DNA from: Mesorhizobium sp. 131-2-1
GTDB taxonomy: Bacteria > Pseudomonadota > Alphaproteobacteria > Rhizobiales > Rhizobiaceae
NCBI RefSeq assembly: GCF_016756535.1
Contig: NZ_AP023247.1
Span: 6,386,501 to 6,450,500, forward strand
Reading direction: 5' to 3'
Length of the DNA: 64,000 nucleotides
Part shown: piece by piece, positions 8,568 to 19,254 of the stretch
Layout of the letters: each line of letters opens with the position of its first letter
Numbering within the stretch: the first letter of the stretch is position 1
The notes under the pieces: generated by a model
Seen by the model: only the letters and a program-made list of their open reading frames with translations
What the model was told of the DNA's origin: nothing
Databases searched by the model: none
Made by a program: the position numbers and the translations under genes

Positions 8568-9449
8568 ATGACCCAACTTCGCCAACGCATGAGTGAGGAC
8601 ATGCAGGTGCGCAACTTCGCGCTCAACACGCAGCTGTCGTATCTGCAACAGGTGTCGCTATTCGCCCGCCACTTCAGCAAGTCGCCGGACTTGCTCGATC
8701 GAGAGGATATTCGGACCTATCAGGTCTATCTGACCAACGAGAAGAAGCTGTCGCCGGGCTCGATCCACACCGCCATTGCGGCGCTGCGCTTTCTCTACAA
8801 GGTGACGCTCGAGAGGGATTGGGCGCCTGAAGAGGTCCTGCCGCTTCCCAAGAAGCCGCAGAAGCTGCCGATCATTCTCAGTCCCGACGAAGTTCAGCGG
8901 TTCCTCGGTTGCGTCCTCGACGTCAAACACCACGCCATCCTGACCACCTGCTATGCCGCCGGCTTGCGCATCTCGGAAGCGGTGCAGCTGAAGCCCACGG
9001 GCATCGACAGCCAGCGAATGGTCATCCGCATCGAGCAGGGCAAAGGCCAGAAGGACCGTTACGTGATGCTGTCGCCCAAGCTTTTGGAGATCCTGCGCGA
9101 CTATTGGAAGCTGCGGCGGCCAAAGGCGTGGCTCTTCCCCGGCGATCGTGCCGACCAGCCGATCACCAGGAGTGCGGTGGGACAGGCCTGCGCGAAAGCG
9201 CGCGACCTCTCCGGCTTGTCCAAACCGGTCACGCCGCACAGCTTGCGGCACGCCTTCGCCGTCCATCTGTTGGAGGCCGGCGCCGACGTGCGCACCATTC
9301 AGCTGCTGCTCGGTCACCGCAGCCTCGCGACCACCGCCCATTACCTGCGGATCGCTACCAACAAGGTCTGCGCCACGTCGAGCCCCTTCGAGCTCTTGCC
9401 GCGTCCGGCGCCTACCCTGCCGCCGCCCGCCAAGCCTCAGTACTTCTGA
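8568..9449 (+). CDS. Tyrosine recombinase/integrase of an IS91-type pair
   Basis: A 293-residue tyrosine recombinase starting at ATG 8568 (MTQLRQRMSEDMQ), with an AAGGAGC ribosome site upstream. It has an N-terminal SAM-like core-binding domain and a catalytic domain with Arg in GLRISEAV, HSLRHAFAVHLL, LGHRS and the Tyr in TTAHYLRI. The downstream IS91-type transposase starts 11 bases after its stop; this integrase-plus-IS91 pair is a known arrangement in proteobacteria. The integrase itself is intact although its partner is frameshifted. The C-terminal proline-rich tail (PAPTLPPPAKP) is typical of this subgroup. Confidence 0.9.
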   Translation: MTQLRQRMSEDMQVRNFALNTQLSYLQQVSLFARHFSKSPDLLDREDIRTYQVYLTNEKKLSPGSIHTAIAALRFLYKVTLERDWAPEEVLPLPKKPQKLPIILSPDEVQRFLGCVLDVKHHAILTTCYAAGLRISEAVQLKPTGIDSQRMVIRIEQGKGQKDRYVMLSPKLLEILRDYWKLRRPKAWLFPGDRADQPITRSAVGQACAKARDLSGLSKPVTPHSLRHAFAVHLLEAGADVRTIQLLLGHRSLATTAHYLRIATNKVCATSSPFELLPRPAPTLPPPAKPQYF

Positions 9450-9460
9450 GCGGCGCGGCG

Positions 9461-10656
9461 ATGGCCCGCTCGGGGCCGGAAGTGGCGGACATAATCCGTC
9501 GCTACGGCAAAGCCTATCGTATCCAGCATGACGCGTCGCTGTCGACCGCCCAGCGTCGCGTCATGACGGCGATCGAACTGTGCCGGACCGCCGCGCTTGG
9601 CGGGCATGTCGAAGCATGTGATCAATGCGGCCACCGGCGCATCGCCTTCAACAGCTGCCGCGACAGGCATTGTCCCCGCTGCCAATCGCTGGCCCGCGCG
9701 CAATGGCTGGAAGCTCGTCGCGCCGAGCTCCTCGACACCCAGTACTTTCACGTCGTCTTCACGCTGCCGGAGCCCATTGCCGCCATCGGCTATCAAAACA
9801 AGGCGCTTGTCTACGGCCTGCTCTTCCGCGCCACCGCCGAGACCCTTCGCACCATCGCCGCCGATCCCAAGCACCTGGGCGCCGAGATCGGTTTCTTCGC
9901 CGTGCTGCACTCCTGGGGCCAGAACCTGCTTCATCATCCGCATCTGCACTGCGTCGTCACCGGCGGCGGCCTTTCTGCCGACGGCAATCGGTGGATCGCC
10001 TGCAAGCCCGGCTTCTTCTTGCCCGTCCGGGTTCTCTCGCGGCTGTTCCGACGATTGTTTCTGGAACATCTTCGGAAAGCCTTCGACGCCGGCCAGTTGA
10101 AGTTCTTCTCTGGCTTGCAGCACCTGAGCAGCGACGCCTTCCGGCGTTATTTGGCGCCGCTGCGAAAGGCTGAGTGGGTCGTCTTTGCCAAGGCGCCCTT
10201 CGCCGACCGGAGCAGGTCCTCGATTACGTCGGCCGCTACACGCACCGCGTCGCCATTTCCAACAACCGCCTCATCGACATCGAGGACAACGCCGTGCGTT
10301 TCCGCTGGAAGGACTACCGGCACGGCAATCGGCAGAAGGTTATGACCGTTGCGGCCGATGAGTTCATTCGCCGCTTCATGTTGCACGTCCTGCCCGAGGG
10401 CTTCCATCGCATCCGCTACTACGGCTTTCTCGGCAATCGCTACCGCGCGCAAAAGCTCGCCCACTGCCGCGACCTGCTCGGCATGCCGGTTCCCGAGCCG
10501 TCGGACAGTCGACCCGCAAAGGATTACCGCGACCGCTACGAGGATCTCACCAGTCATTCCCTCAGGCAATGCCCCGCCTGTCGTCAAGGTCAGATGATCA
10601 TCATCGAAATCTTCGACGGCGCCACTGGACCCCCGCCATACTGGGATACGTCATGA
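9461..10656 (+). pseudogene. IS91-family transposase with a 1-bp frameshift
   Basis: The gene reads from ATG 9461 through the zinc-binding CDQCGHRR...CRDRHCPRCQ and the HUH motif HPHLHCVVTGGG. The correct frame is lost at about 10205 by a one-base deletion after KAPFA; it resumes one frame over with PEQVLDYVGRYTHRVAISN, which holds the catalytic tyrosine region, and ends at TGA 10656. The HUH histidines and the tyrosine are thus in separate frames, so a rolling-circle transposase would not be made unless the ribosome shifts. There is no obvious slippery heptamer at the site. The break is more likely mutation than programmed. Confidence 0.88.
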
Positions 10657-11118
10657 AAGAACCGCTTCGCTTTCGCCGCCACCGCATCGCACGAGCCGTT
10701 CGGCCCGAAAACCGAGCCGGTCCCGCGAAGGTGCGCGCCGTCACCCCCGGCTGCCTCTGCCGGCGGGGCGCGACGCCGATCCTCACTTTGCCGAACCCAT
10801 ATCCGTGCCGCTTTCGGTGCACGCGGCCCCTTGCAATCGCGGCCTCCACGACCGTATCCGCGCCCACGCCAGGCCTGCTCATCGGGGCACGGCCTCAATT
10901 GAATGCCCATAGCGGCCACCCGTGCCGGCGGCTTAGTCCAACACGTTTTTAGCTCATCGTCGCGATCCACCTCAGCGCGCTTTCGCCACCCGCCGTTCTG
11001 CGCGACGCCAAGCTAAAAACGCTCTGCATAATCACGAGTGGCAGCTTTTGTGGCTTCTCAACGCAGCCCTCCGAGTCAGCCAAACGAGATCCAAGCCTGA
11101 TCAATCTCATTGTTCACC
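10657..11118. other. Non-coding tail of the IS91-type element and relic DNA
   Basis: No convincing gene. The first ~300 bases are GC-rich, contain several short inverted repeats and directly follow the transposase stop, as expected for the origin/terminal region of an IS91-type element. The exact end cannot be seen. Confidence 0.4.
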
Positions 11119-11192
11119 GTCGACTACATAAAGTGCGTGGCCACTGGATGCATCTCTATCGCGCCATCGACAGTGTCGGCGACCGTCGAAAC
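11119..11192 (+). pseudogene. IS6/IS26-like transposase scrap
   Basis: About 20 codons read KVRGHWMHLYRAIDSVGD, the conserved first-Asp region of DDE transposases of the IS6 group (usually YIKVRGRWxYLYRAVD). One frameshift precedes it. Nothing else of the gene remains. Confidence 0.6.
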
Positions 11193-11217
11193 CTCCATGG
11201 TTGACCCGATCCCATCG

Positions 11218-11315
11218 GCATCAACGACACCGATGCCGGCGAGGAACTGGCGCTGATCGGCCCATCAATCGGGTAAGACAACCATTCTCCGTATCCTAAT
11301 GACGCTCGAATCTGC
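11218..11315 (+). pseudogene. Walker-A scrap of an EhuA-like ABC ATPase
   Basis: GEELALIGPS, then after a 2-base deletion KTTILRILMTLES. The intact EhuA-like ATPase at 27.7 kb has [23 protein letters not shown] at the same place, so this is the P-loop of a related ATPase, broken by the deletion and by a TAA. No flanking transporter gene is present here. Dead. Confidence 0.65.
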
Positions 11316-11369
11316 GGCGCGACAATGAAGCTGCGAGCGCGACTTCTAATCAGAATTGGGATCTTCGCA

Positions 11370-12595
11370 TTTTTGGTGCAGGTGCCGGGATTCACGGGCG
11401 GTGCGAATGAGTCCATAGAGTCGGAATCGCAGTCGACGCCGGTGATTCGGCCCTTTACCGGCCGCGTCCACAGCCACTACCTGGGCCGGGTGGCTGATCT
11501 GCCGTGGCAGGAACGGGTAGTCGAAATCCGGCTTCACGCCAGGCGGTTCCGTTGCGCCGATCCGCAATGCCGTCAGCGGATCTTTACGGAACGGTTGCCG
11601 GAAACGGTGTAGCCGAGAGCGAGACGCACCGCCCCTCTCGGCGAGAGCCATCTGGCGATCGGTTTCACGATCGGTGGCGAATCCGACTCGCGCCTGGCGC
11701 GCAAACTCGCTATGCCGGTAAGCGGCGAGAAGCTGCTGCGGATGATCCGCGCAGCCGGGTTCGAGCCGCCGGCCGCGCCTCGGGTGATCGGCATCGACGA
11801 CTGGGTCTGGCGCAAGGGGTAGCGCTACGGAACGATCATCTGCGATCTGGAGCGCAACCTCGTGCTCGATCTGTCGCCGGACCGAAATGCCAACACGGTC
11901 GCGTCATGGCTGAAACGTCATCCGGGCATCGAAGTCATCGCTCGCGATCGCGCACCGGATCGGCATGAGCGTGAGAACGGTCGAGCGCTGGCTTGCAGCG
12001 GGCGGGGAGCCCGAGCACTGGCGCCCGCCCGCGCGCTCGGTTCTCATGGATCCTTTCCAGGAGTATCTCGAGGGACGCTGGCAGGAAGGCCAACGTAACG
12101 GGTTGCACTGTGGAGCGAAATCAAGCGTCGGGGCTTTGCAGGCAGCAAGGCGACCGTCTACAGGTGGACCGCCGCCCGCCATCAGTGCTCATCGGCCGCT
12201 CCACGAAATGCGCGATGGCGGTCACCGTCGCGCCGAAACTGTACATGGCTGCTGGCGAAGACCCGACTTTGCTCGATGAGCAGACCAAGCAATTCTTAGA
12301 CTATCTCTATCACTGCGGCCGGAGCTCTTGAAGGCGGGTGACCTGGCTCGACGTTTCGCTGCACTGATACGCGGTAACGATGATGCCATTCTCGAGCAAT
12401 GGATCGAGGACACCATGGACAGCGAACTGGCCTCCCTTGCAGCAGGCATCGGTCGTGACATTGCGGCTGTTCGGGCCGCCATCACTCAGCCCTGGAGCCC
12501 CAGTCCCGTCGAGAGACAGATCTACGTCTCAACCATCAAACGCTCGATCTATGTGCGCTCCGGGTATGCGCTGCTGAGAAAGAAACAGGCTGATG
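11370..12595 (+). pseudogene. ISL3-family transposase, decayed
   Basis: Successive pieces in shifted frames cover most of an ISL3 transposase: GRVHSHYLGRVADLPW, the zinc-ribbon-like FRCADPQCRQRIFTERLPE, ESHLAIGFTIGGE, the DDE segment GIDDWVWRKG followed by TAG, TIICDLERN, HPGIEVIARDRA, a SVRTVERWLAAGG helix-turn-helix, DEQTKQFLDYLY, GDLARRFAALIRG, QWIEDTMDSELASLAAGI and SGYALLRKK. There are in-frame stops at about 11610 and 11820, frameshifts, and an internal deletion after IARDRA. Clearly dead. Confidence 0.85.
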
Positions 12596-12831
12596 GCGGC
12601 CGCCTAACGACCGTAGAAACAGACGGGGCAACCAAGGGAACGCCCCTGCACCAAATATGCGGAAGATCCCAGAATTGTCGCGCTACACGAATCGATCACC
12701 GGCGGTAATATTAATGGTGAGCAACTCTATCACACGGAACGTGACGGCATTTGCACCAATGTTGGGTGAAGGTCGTCTCTTACCTGGCACCACCTGCGCC
12801 GGCGTGCGGAGGTAAAGGCCGAAGATTGTTT

Positions 12832-14064
12832 CTAATCGCCACGGTTCGGAAATGGCGTGATTGACCAACTGATCAATTCGACGGCCCGCTGAAGTGCGAA
12901 CTCCGTCTCAGCAAGGCTGGGGGAAACGGCGATGACATGTCCGATACCGTCTCGGTAATCGCCTTTCCTGACGATCGGCGTCTTCGGTTTAACATACAGT
13001 TTGACCTCGACGACGCCTGATATGGCAGCCGCCCGACCGACGCCATCAATCCAATCGAGGATGCCATCGCGATCAGTATCCAGCATCCGCGTGGCCGCAG
13101 TATGCGAGTGTCTTTTGCGCAAATTCGATTCGTCGCCAATGAAGAGCTTGATGTGCTCGGTGACGAGATCGACACCGTAAGCCAGCTGAACCAGTTGAGA
13201 ATCAACCGCGCCCGCAAGGCGCGGATTAACTTCAATGACCACTGGGCCAAGCTTAGTCCACCGGAATTCAATGTTCGTTGGACCCCAGCCAAGGCCAAGA
13301 GCTCGCAAAGACTTCAGCGAAACATCGGCGATGCGCTCATGCTCGTCATCAGGCAGCTCGGCCGGAAAGGTGAACTGACGATAGACGAAATTGGGGGGGG
13401 GGCCGAAGTCAGAGGTAGCAATTCCAATGACCTCATTTCCCATTATCTGAGCAGTATAATGGGGACCTTGTGCAAATTCTTCGACCAGTATCGTCGGCCG
13501 AGACCGCCATATGTGCTTCCCGCTCAACAGATACGCGGTATGTTCGGCTAACTCGTCGCCAGTGCGGCACAATCGGACACCGCGGCTGCCGCAGCCTGCG
13601 GCTGGCTTAAGAATCACCGGCAGGCCGATCGCCGCAGCAGAGCTTTCTACGTCCGTCGCATTCGCTGCCAAGCGATATGCAGGTACTGCAACGCCGGCCT
13701 CCGCGAGGAGCTGACGTTGAGTGAATTTGTCGCAGCATCGTTCAATCGATGCGGGGTTCGGTCCTGGTAGATCGAAATACCGGCAGAGCGTGCCGGCTGT
13801 CACGTGGACCGACTCGTCGGCGGTTGTAAAGCCAGTAATGCCAGCAATGTCATAGGTCGCGCTCAGCCGGGAACATTCGCCGATCAGTACATCGAGATTG
13901 TCTGTATCGACACGGATTGCCTCAACCCCTTCCACCGCAAGGTAGTCGTAATGGGCGGGATCGGCGGATAGGTTAATCGGATGAAGACCAAGACGCTGGG
14001 CCGCTTGGACGTATAGGCGACCATTACTTCCGCCTTCAAGCATGATGAGAGCTCTTCTTGCCAT
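12832..14064 (-). CDS. ATP-grasp ligase (carnosine synthase / amino acid ligase type)
   Basis: A 410-residue ATP-grasp protein. The N-terminal preATP-grasp domain begins MARRALIMLEGG; the central ATP site is VILKPAAGCGSRGVRLC, with ILVEEFAQGPHYTAQIM; the metal-binding strand is VVIEVNPRLAGAVDSQL. The closest described relatives join two amino acids or an amino acid and another carboxylate, forming a carboxyl-phosphate with ATP. I start at ATG 14064, which has GAGG about ten bases upstream; the frame runs on to 14214 but the extra 50 residues are not family-like. It stands alone between relics, so neither substrate nor pathway can be inferred. Confidence 0.8.
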   Translation of the reverse strand: MARRALIMLEGGSNGRLYVQAAQRLGLHPINLSADPAHYDYLAVEGVEAIRVDTDNLDVLIGECSRLSATYDIAGITGFTTADESVHVTAGTLCRYFDLPGPNPASIERCCDKFTQRQLLAEAGVAVPAYRLAANATDVESSAAAIGLPVILKPAAGCGSRGVRLCRTGDELAEHTAYLLSGKHIWRSRPTILVEEFAQGPHYTAQIMGNEVIGIATSDFGPPPNFVYRQFTFPAELPDDEHERIADVSLKSLRALGLGWGPTNIEFRWTKLGPVVIEVNPRLAGAVDSQLVQLAYGVDLVTEHIKLFIGDESNLRKRHSHTAATRMLDTDRDGILDWIDGVGRAAAISGVVEVKLYVKPKTPIVRKGDYRDGIGHVIAVSPSLAETEFALQRAVELISWSITPFPNRGD

Positions 14065-14439
14065 TGACTCGTTAACCTCGACGCTGGTGCTGTGCGGAGG
14101 TCCGAGCATCAGCCTTTTAGACGTGCCGATCCTCAGACTTGGCAGTGAACTTACCATTTTCAGCGATTTGCGATCGGAAAGATTCTGCAAATTTAGTTGA
14201 AGGTTTCGTTGCAATAGCTGAGCTAAGACGCCGAGGATCGGTTAGCTGCTGGTCGGGCGGCGAGACTGGCGAATGATCTATAGCAGCATGTGCCGCACGC
14301 TGCGCTGGAGACGCCGAAGCTTCTCCTCGAGCGCCAGGCCGGCCATGACAGTCGAGGGCCTTCTGAAGAAGCGATTTGCGGCAGCGTCAGCGTTCGCAAA
14401 TCGTCGCGCTTTGGTTCACAGAGCAGCGGGACCTGCCGG

Positions 14440-14665
14440 GCGGCAAAACTCCGCTCTTGCAGGTTGATGCGCTTCAGCGGCACAGGCAAGAAAGCGGACG
14501 ACCCAATGGTGGTCTTGCCGAGCGCGCCCGTGCTCTTGGCTGGACGGATGTGACAGTTATCGAATGACGCCCTTGGCCGCTCGGGTTGGGGCGTCAGTCG
14601 TCCGGGCTTCGAGAAGCTGCTGTCGGCGATCTGTGAAGATCGTGTCGGCAGTGAATCGCCAGCCT
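14440..14665 (+). pseudogene. Serine recombinase N-terminal scrap
   Basis: GLAERARALGWTDVTVI, followed in other frames by a PLGRSG-like piece and SGFEKLLSAICEDRVGS-like residues. This is the region that in module 1 reads GLAERARSLGWKEAIVIDE and FEKLLAAICEGRVG. The scrap ends where the decayed MFS gene begins on the other strand. Dead. Confidence 0.7.
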
Positions 14666-15600
14666 GCAAAGCGAGGAGGCGCTCGTCGAGTCCCCTGTCA
14701 GCCAGGTCAGCCGCATGTCGGGGTGCGAAATGTCTCCTCCATAGAGCGGGGTTCTGAAGATTTCGCTGCAGCGTCCAGTTGCGCGCGCCGGCGCGGCTCT
14801 GAATGCGCCCCCTTTCGCGCATACAGCGCAGAAATGCCGAGATGTTCGCTTAAAGATCAAATACTCGATCTTGACCACCGCCCCTTGGTCTTAGAGTGAG
14901 TGCCAATTCGGTGGAATGAAGTCGGCGGCCTTGATCCCATTCTCCCAAAGTTCGATGGGCATTACCTTTCCCGCCCGCAACCAGCAACAGCGCCACTGCG
15001 ACGCCTTCGAATGCCCACGTCAGGGAATGGTTCTGCGCGACAGCACCCCAGATCCAGCTGCCGACCGCCATGCCGCCATAGGTCAAAGCAGATTAGATCG
15101 ACAGAGTGCGACCGACAACCCGCCTTGGGCTCGCCAACTGCACACACACGTTTGTTCCGGCCCAGGTGACAACCCAGCCTGCGCCACCGATGGCAAGCGC
15201 GATCGCCGCGCAGGAACCGACGAGCAAAAGGCAACATGCCGCGCAGGCAATGGACGCGAGCGTGACCATTTCTCTTGCGTGGCGATGCATCTCAAGTAGC
15301 CATTACCCAGTCCGGCGATGAAGGTCGCCGGCGCTGAAGCCAGCTAGCAGGACGCCGTAAACGAGTGGGCCACCAGCCAGCTGATCACGCACCAGCAGCG
15401 GGGGCAGAGCGAGGATCGAGTTGCAAAGCCCAAACAGGGTTGCACGCGCGATCGCGAAGGCTAGCAGCGTCGAGGCTGCCTGCACCAGCGCAACCATAAG
15501 ATCGGATGCTGGAATGTTGGCCATGAGCCAGCTGATGGCCACGCTTTGGACGAGCCAGCCGAGGCTCGGCGTGGCTGTCTAGATCGAACGAAAACCGGAT
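14665..15600 (-). pseudogene. EntS-type MFS exporter, decayed copy 1
   Basis: Pieces of one MFS_3 (EntS-like) transporter lie in order on the minus strand but in several frames: LGWLVQSVAISWLMA and ASDLMVALVQAASTLLAF, LVYGVLLAGFSAG, GGAGWVVTWAGTNVCVQLASPRRVVGR, SALTYGGMAVGSWIWGAVA and the cytoplasmic C-terminal RGRIQSRAGARNWTLQRNLQ...LDERLLALQAG. A block of the N-terminal half is deleted and there are stops and frameshifts throughout. It parallels the second decayed copy at 17.1-18.8 kb piece for piece. Dead. Confidence 0.85.
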
Positions 15601-16023
15601 TGCTGAAAGGGATCAGTGTGGTCGCCGCAAAGGACGAGGAATTTTCAGGGCGCATGACGTTCTCAACTTTCCCTCACCTGCTGTCAGCCGGGCCTTTGGC
15701 GCGCAGCTGCTTCACAACCAAGTTCGTTCTCGCGCCCTCGACACTGGAGAGATTTCGTATGGCCATGCCGATGTGCGTAATGGCTCCAATTGAGTGTAAG
15801 CGGGTCGGGGTCGCGCAACCGGTGGGCGCGGTCAGTTCTGCCCTGCGATATTAGCTTTGGATGGTGCTACTGCGCCGGGGGGGCGGCTTGTCAAACGGTC
15901 GCCAGCCCGCAGCGGCCACCGGCTCGATCAGGGGCAAAAAGGGAACGGGATCTGCGCCTAGGGCCGGGCCGTTTTCACCATTGGCATCGGAAAAGAGCCA
16001 GTGGATCATGAAGGGGCATCACG
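15601..16023. other. No recognisable gene
   Basis: Between the first decayed MFS gene and the small relic at 16.0 kb I see no reading frame with recognisable residues and no clear repeat or RNA structure. Confidence 0.4.
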
Positions 16024-16203
16024 GTCGTTCAGCGCCTCCTTGATCCTCTTCGAGCGTGTCAGTTCCGCTTTCGAAGAGCGCCATGATCTTTGCGGCCAAG
16101 GCCTCACGTTCGGGGTCTCCGGCGGGAAAAGGCCGCCGAGCTCCGCGAGCGCCTTGCTGAGCATTTCCAGTTGTTCTGGACGTGCAAAACTATGGTGCGG
16201 CAT
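16024..16203 (-). pseudogene. Small unknown protein, frameshifted
   Basis: From ATG 16203 the frame reads MPHHSFARPEQLEMLSKALAELGGLFP; a one-base shift then restores a sensible continuation (AGDPEREALAAKIMALFESG, LEED). This looks like a small helical protein of about 60 residues that has acquired a frameshift. I do not recognise its family. It precedes the DUF982 relic's 3' side. Confidence 0.4.
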
Positions 16204-16434
16204 GGCAGACCTCCCTCAACGCGCCTGAAGCCATTCACAACGTCGCCCGCCGCATTATCGCAGCCCGCGTGTCAGTCGAACAAGCCGCTTTTGCGAGCCG
16301 GCGCTATTGCGCCATCTCGAGTGCCGGAAACACACACCAGGGTCGGTGTGAACCCGTTCGCGCACCGCTCCTCCAGATCGCCCGAATTCCTCGAGCCCGA
16401 TAGGTTCACCCCTCCCCCGCGAAACCCTAAGCCA

Positions 16435-16721
16435 GAAGCTTTTGCACGCGGCGATCCACTGCATGGCCGATATTGGATCTTCCAAGATCGCGGCGCTCGT
16501 AGGGGAATCCAGAAGATCGTGTGCAGCGCTTACGGGTCTGTGCCCATATGCATCATAACATGCCTGAAGGGCCGCCTTGTGAGCCATATCCTTTGCTCCT
16601 CGGGCCAGTCATTGAGAAAATCGACGCCGTCCGCAACGTTCGGAATCTCTTGCACAATAAAGGCATCACGCTTGACGGAAATTGGGCTGCTGAAATCCTC
16701 CGCGTCTATTCGTCCTCCCAA
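16435..16721 (-). pseudogene. DUF982 protein, frameshifted
   Basis: The first part reads FSSPISVKRDAFIVQEIPNVADGVDFLNDWPE and, after a frameshift, HKAALQACYDAYGHRPVSAAHDLL...AAILEDP. The order 'strand - block ahead of DFLNxWP - KAALQACxxA - AxxAF' is that of DUF982, a small family found almost only in rhizobia and relatives. Normal length is about 80-100 residues. Function of the family is unknown; this copy is broken. Confidence 0.7.
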
Positions 16722-17121
16722 CCTAATGAACTCTCACTCGGCGGGAGCATGTGACCCCGGCAATCCTTAGCAAAATGTGCTGTCATGGCTGTGACCATTC
16801 AAGGGGCCGAGCCGTCTCTGTTCCGCTCTCCTCAAGACTGATTTCGCCGCATCTGTAAACGGGTCCAACCAGATGCCCAACGCTGGCGCAGCTCCAGGAA
16901 GTCTTGCGGCACAGCTTGAGCACGATTGTGCGAAGCAGCAATCGCATTGGCCGTGCGGCGTGCGACTGCCCGGCGGGACGTCCAAAGCTGTGCGGGCGGA
17001 ATGTTGAGAACGACAAGGTAATGGCAGGCAAAAAGACAATTTGTTTGGAACCGCAAAGCGCATGACAAGGACGCGCATTCCGGCGCCCTGTGTGGAGAGA
17101 GACAATTGCGCTTCGACGTCA

Positions 17122-18765
17122 TCACCGCCGGAAAAAGAAACTCGTCGACTGATCCCGTTTGCGGGTCGCCCCAGTCGGGCCCTCGATAGCAAGCCTTTGA
17201 CGAGGCGGAAGCTCGCCGGCCTGCAATTCGCGAAGGCGCCGGTCCAGTTCCTTGTCCACCGACGTCAGACGATGGTTCAAGCGAAGATAGTCCCGTCCAG
17301 GTCGGCGTGCGGAATTCCTCGGTCCACTGCATCGGCTCCTGCAGGTCGCGCTGAAGGTTCCAGTACCGCGCACCGACGCGGCTTTGCACCCGACAGCGTT
17401 CCCGTATCTGATCGAGAAATTCCTCGAGGTCGCTTCCGGTATGGCGTACTCGATTTTGACCTCGACCGGACCGCTCCTCGACTGCAGGTCGAGGGCGAGT
17501 TGCGGGGTCTCGAAATCAAGCGAATCCTGATCGGATTCCTTCCATTGAGGGATCGGCAGCAGGAGCCCGGTTGCGGCAACCAGCAGCAGGGCGCCCGCGG
17601 AACTCTCCAGCGCCGCCGTGAGGGTTTTCAGCCAACGCGCCCCATAGCCAGCTTCCGGCCGCAATACCGCCTGACGCAAGCGCAGAGTAGATCGAGAGCG
17701 TACGCCCGACGACCCATCTTGGGCTCGACAGCTGCACGCTGACGTCAAGCCCTGTCCAGGTGACGACCCATCCCGCCCCGCCAAGGGTCAAGGCTTTCGT
17801 CGCCACAACGATCGAAGGGGTGAAGGCGAGCCAGGCATCAGGCGGCGCAGGAGATGCACGCCAGCGTGGTCAGCCGCGCCTGCGAAAGCGCCCGTCTCAA
17901 CGCATTGTTGGAAATGACCGCGCACAAGGCGCCGGCGCCAAACCCGGCCATCAGCACACCGTAGACGATCGGCCCGCCGCCGAGCTAATCGCGCGCAACG
18001 AGAGGCAGTAGCGCCGGGATGGAAATGCTCGTCAGTCCGAAAAGAGTTCCGCGTGCGATTGCCGCCTTGATCTCCTCCCGACAGTGCCGTGAAGCGCGCG
18101 CCGTCATGAATGGCCGTGGTCAACGGCTCACGCGGAAGAGGCGAAGACCGGCCGCTCCATTTGCAGAGACCAACGACCCAAAGCATCGCGACATAGGTCA
18201 GTGTCGCCAAGGCAAAGGCGGTCAGCGGTCCGCACCGAAGGAAGCAACAACGATGCCACCGAGTGCGGGGCCTATGCTTCGCGTGGCATTGTAGCTGACC
18301 GAGATCAGCGTGACAGCGGCTGGCACCTCGCGCTTTCGCAGAATGTCGCCAACCGAGGCGTGCCAGGCCGGATCGGTGAAGGCAGCGCCGCATCCGGCCA
18401 GACAGCTGAATGCCAGGATCATCCACGGATTGTATAATCCTATCCCCACAAGGGCGGTCAGCATGATCGACGACATGCTATCACGCACCAGCCGAGCGCC
18501 ATGACATGCTGAAATTGTCGGCAACGGCGCCGGCAAAGATCGACAGAATGAAAACGGGCAGCGTCGTGGAGGCCTGCACCAGGGCGACCATCACGTCCGA
18601 GCTGGAGATGGTTGCCATGAGCCAGCTGACCGCGACGGTCTGGAACAACCAGCCCAGGCTCGACACGTGAGCCACGAGCCAGACAGCGCGGAAGGTGGAG
18701 TTTTCGAGCGGCGCGAACGTCGCGGACGAAACTGAAGACGCGTCCGCGCGCACCCCCCTGCTCAT
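17122..18765 (-). pseudogene. EntS-type MFS exporter, decayed copy 2
   Basis: From ATG 18765 the N-terminal helices are well kept (FRAVWLVAHVSSLGWLFQTVAVSWLM, ALVQASTTLPVFILSIFAGAVAD), followed in other frames by LAGCGAAFTDPAWHASVGDI, SYNATRSIGPALGGIVVASFGAD, GGAGWVVTWTGLDVSVQLSSPRWVVGR, SGGIAAGSWLWGALAE and the C-terminal VEVKIEYAIPEA...DYLRLNHRLTSVDKELDRRLRELQAGELP. At least four frameshifts separate these. The family exports siderophores or drugs across the inner membrane. Two dead relatives lying 2 kb apart suggest an old duplication. Dead. Confidence 0.88.
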
Positions 18766-19254
18766 GGTCCGAGCCTCCATTGGCAAATGATCAAGCTGAA
18801 ATTTCTACTTGCCGGCTTGCAGAGAGAGAGTGGCGGGATGAGGGCACTACAGGCACGTAGCGCAGATAATTTTCCGAGCGGCGGGTCCGATGGCTGCCGC
18901 TGCCTGGCCGCTCAAAGCGCCAAGACTTGCTCCTTGCGCGAAGCTCTTGCTTCATGCCGAAGAGAAACCGGCGAGCAAGCCCGTCTGTCGTCCGCCGGCC
19001 AGGCGCATAAAGCACACGTGCAAACCCTCTGCAGAGCCGCGTCTGTGACCACACGCTCCGGGGTTGGTGCCGGCGCTGAGTTCGCGTTCTTCCTTGCCCA
19101 AGAAGTCTACGGATAGAGCCATTTTAGGGCGCCCTGCGGATGGGAGGAGGCACCGGCAGGGCACGCCACGCGGGTCGCAGTCCATGGGAGGGACCGGACG
19201 GCAGCGGCGTCTGATTTCCTTTCGAGTGTTGGTGCAAGGCTCCAACAATCAGGG
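18766..19254. other. No recognisable gene
   Basis: Short open frames exist on both strands but none has recognisable motifs or a convincing ribosome site. The stretch separates the MFS relic from the dehydrogenase end. Confidence 0.4.

Noticed and set aside
8658..9341. A 227-codon minus-strand frame opposite the integrase
   Set aside because: Shadow of the integrase; the plus-strand gene has all catalytic residues.
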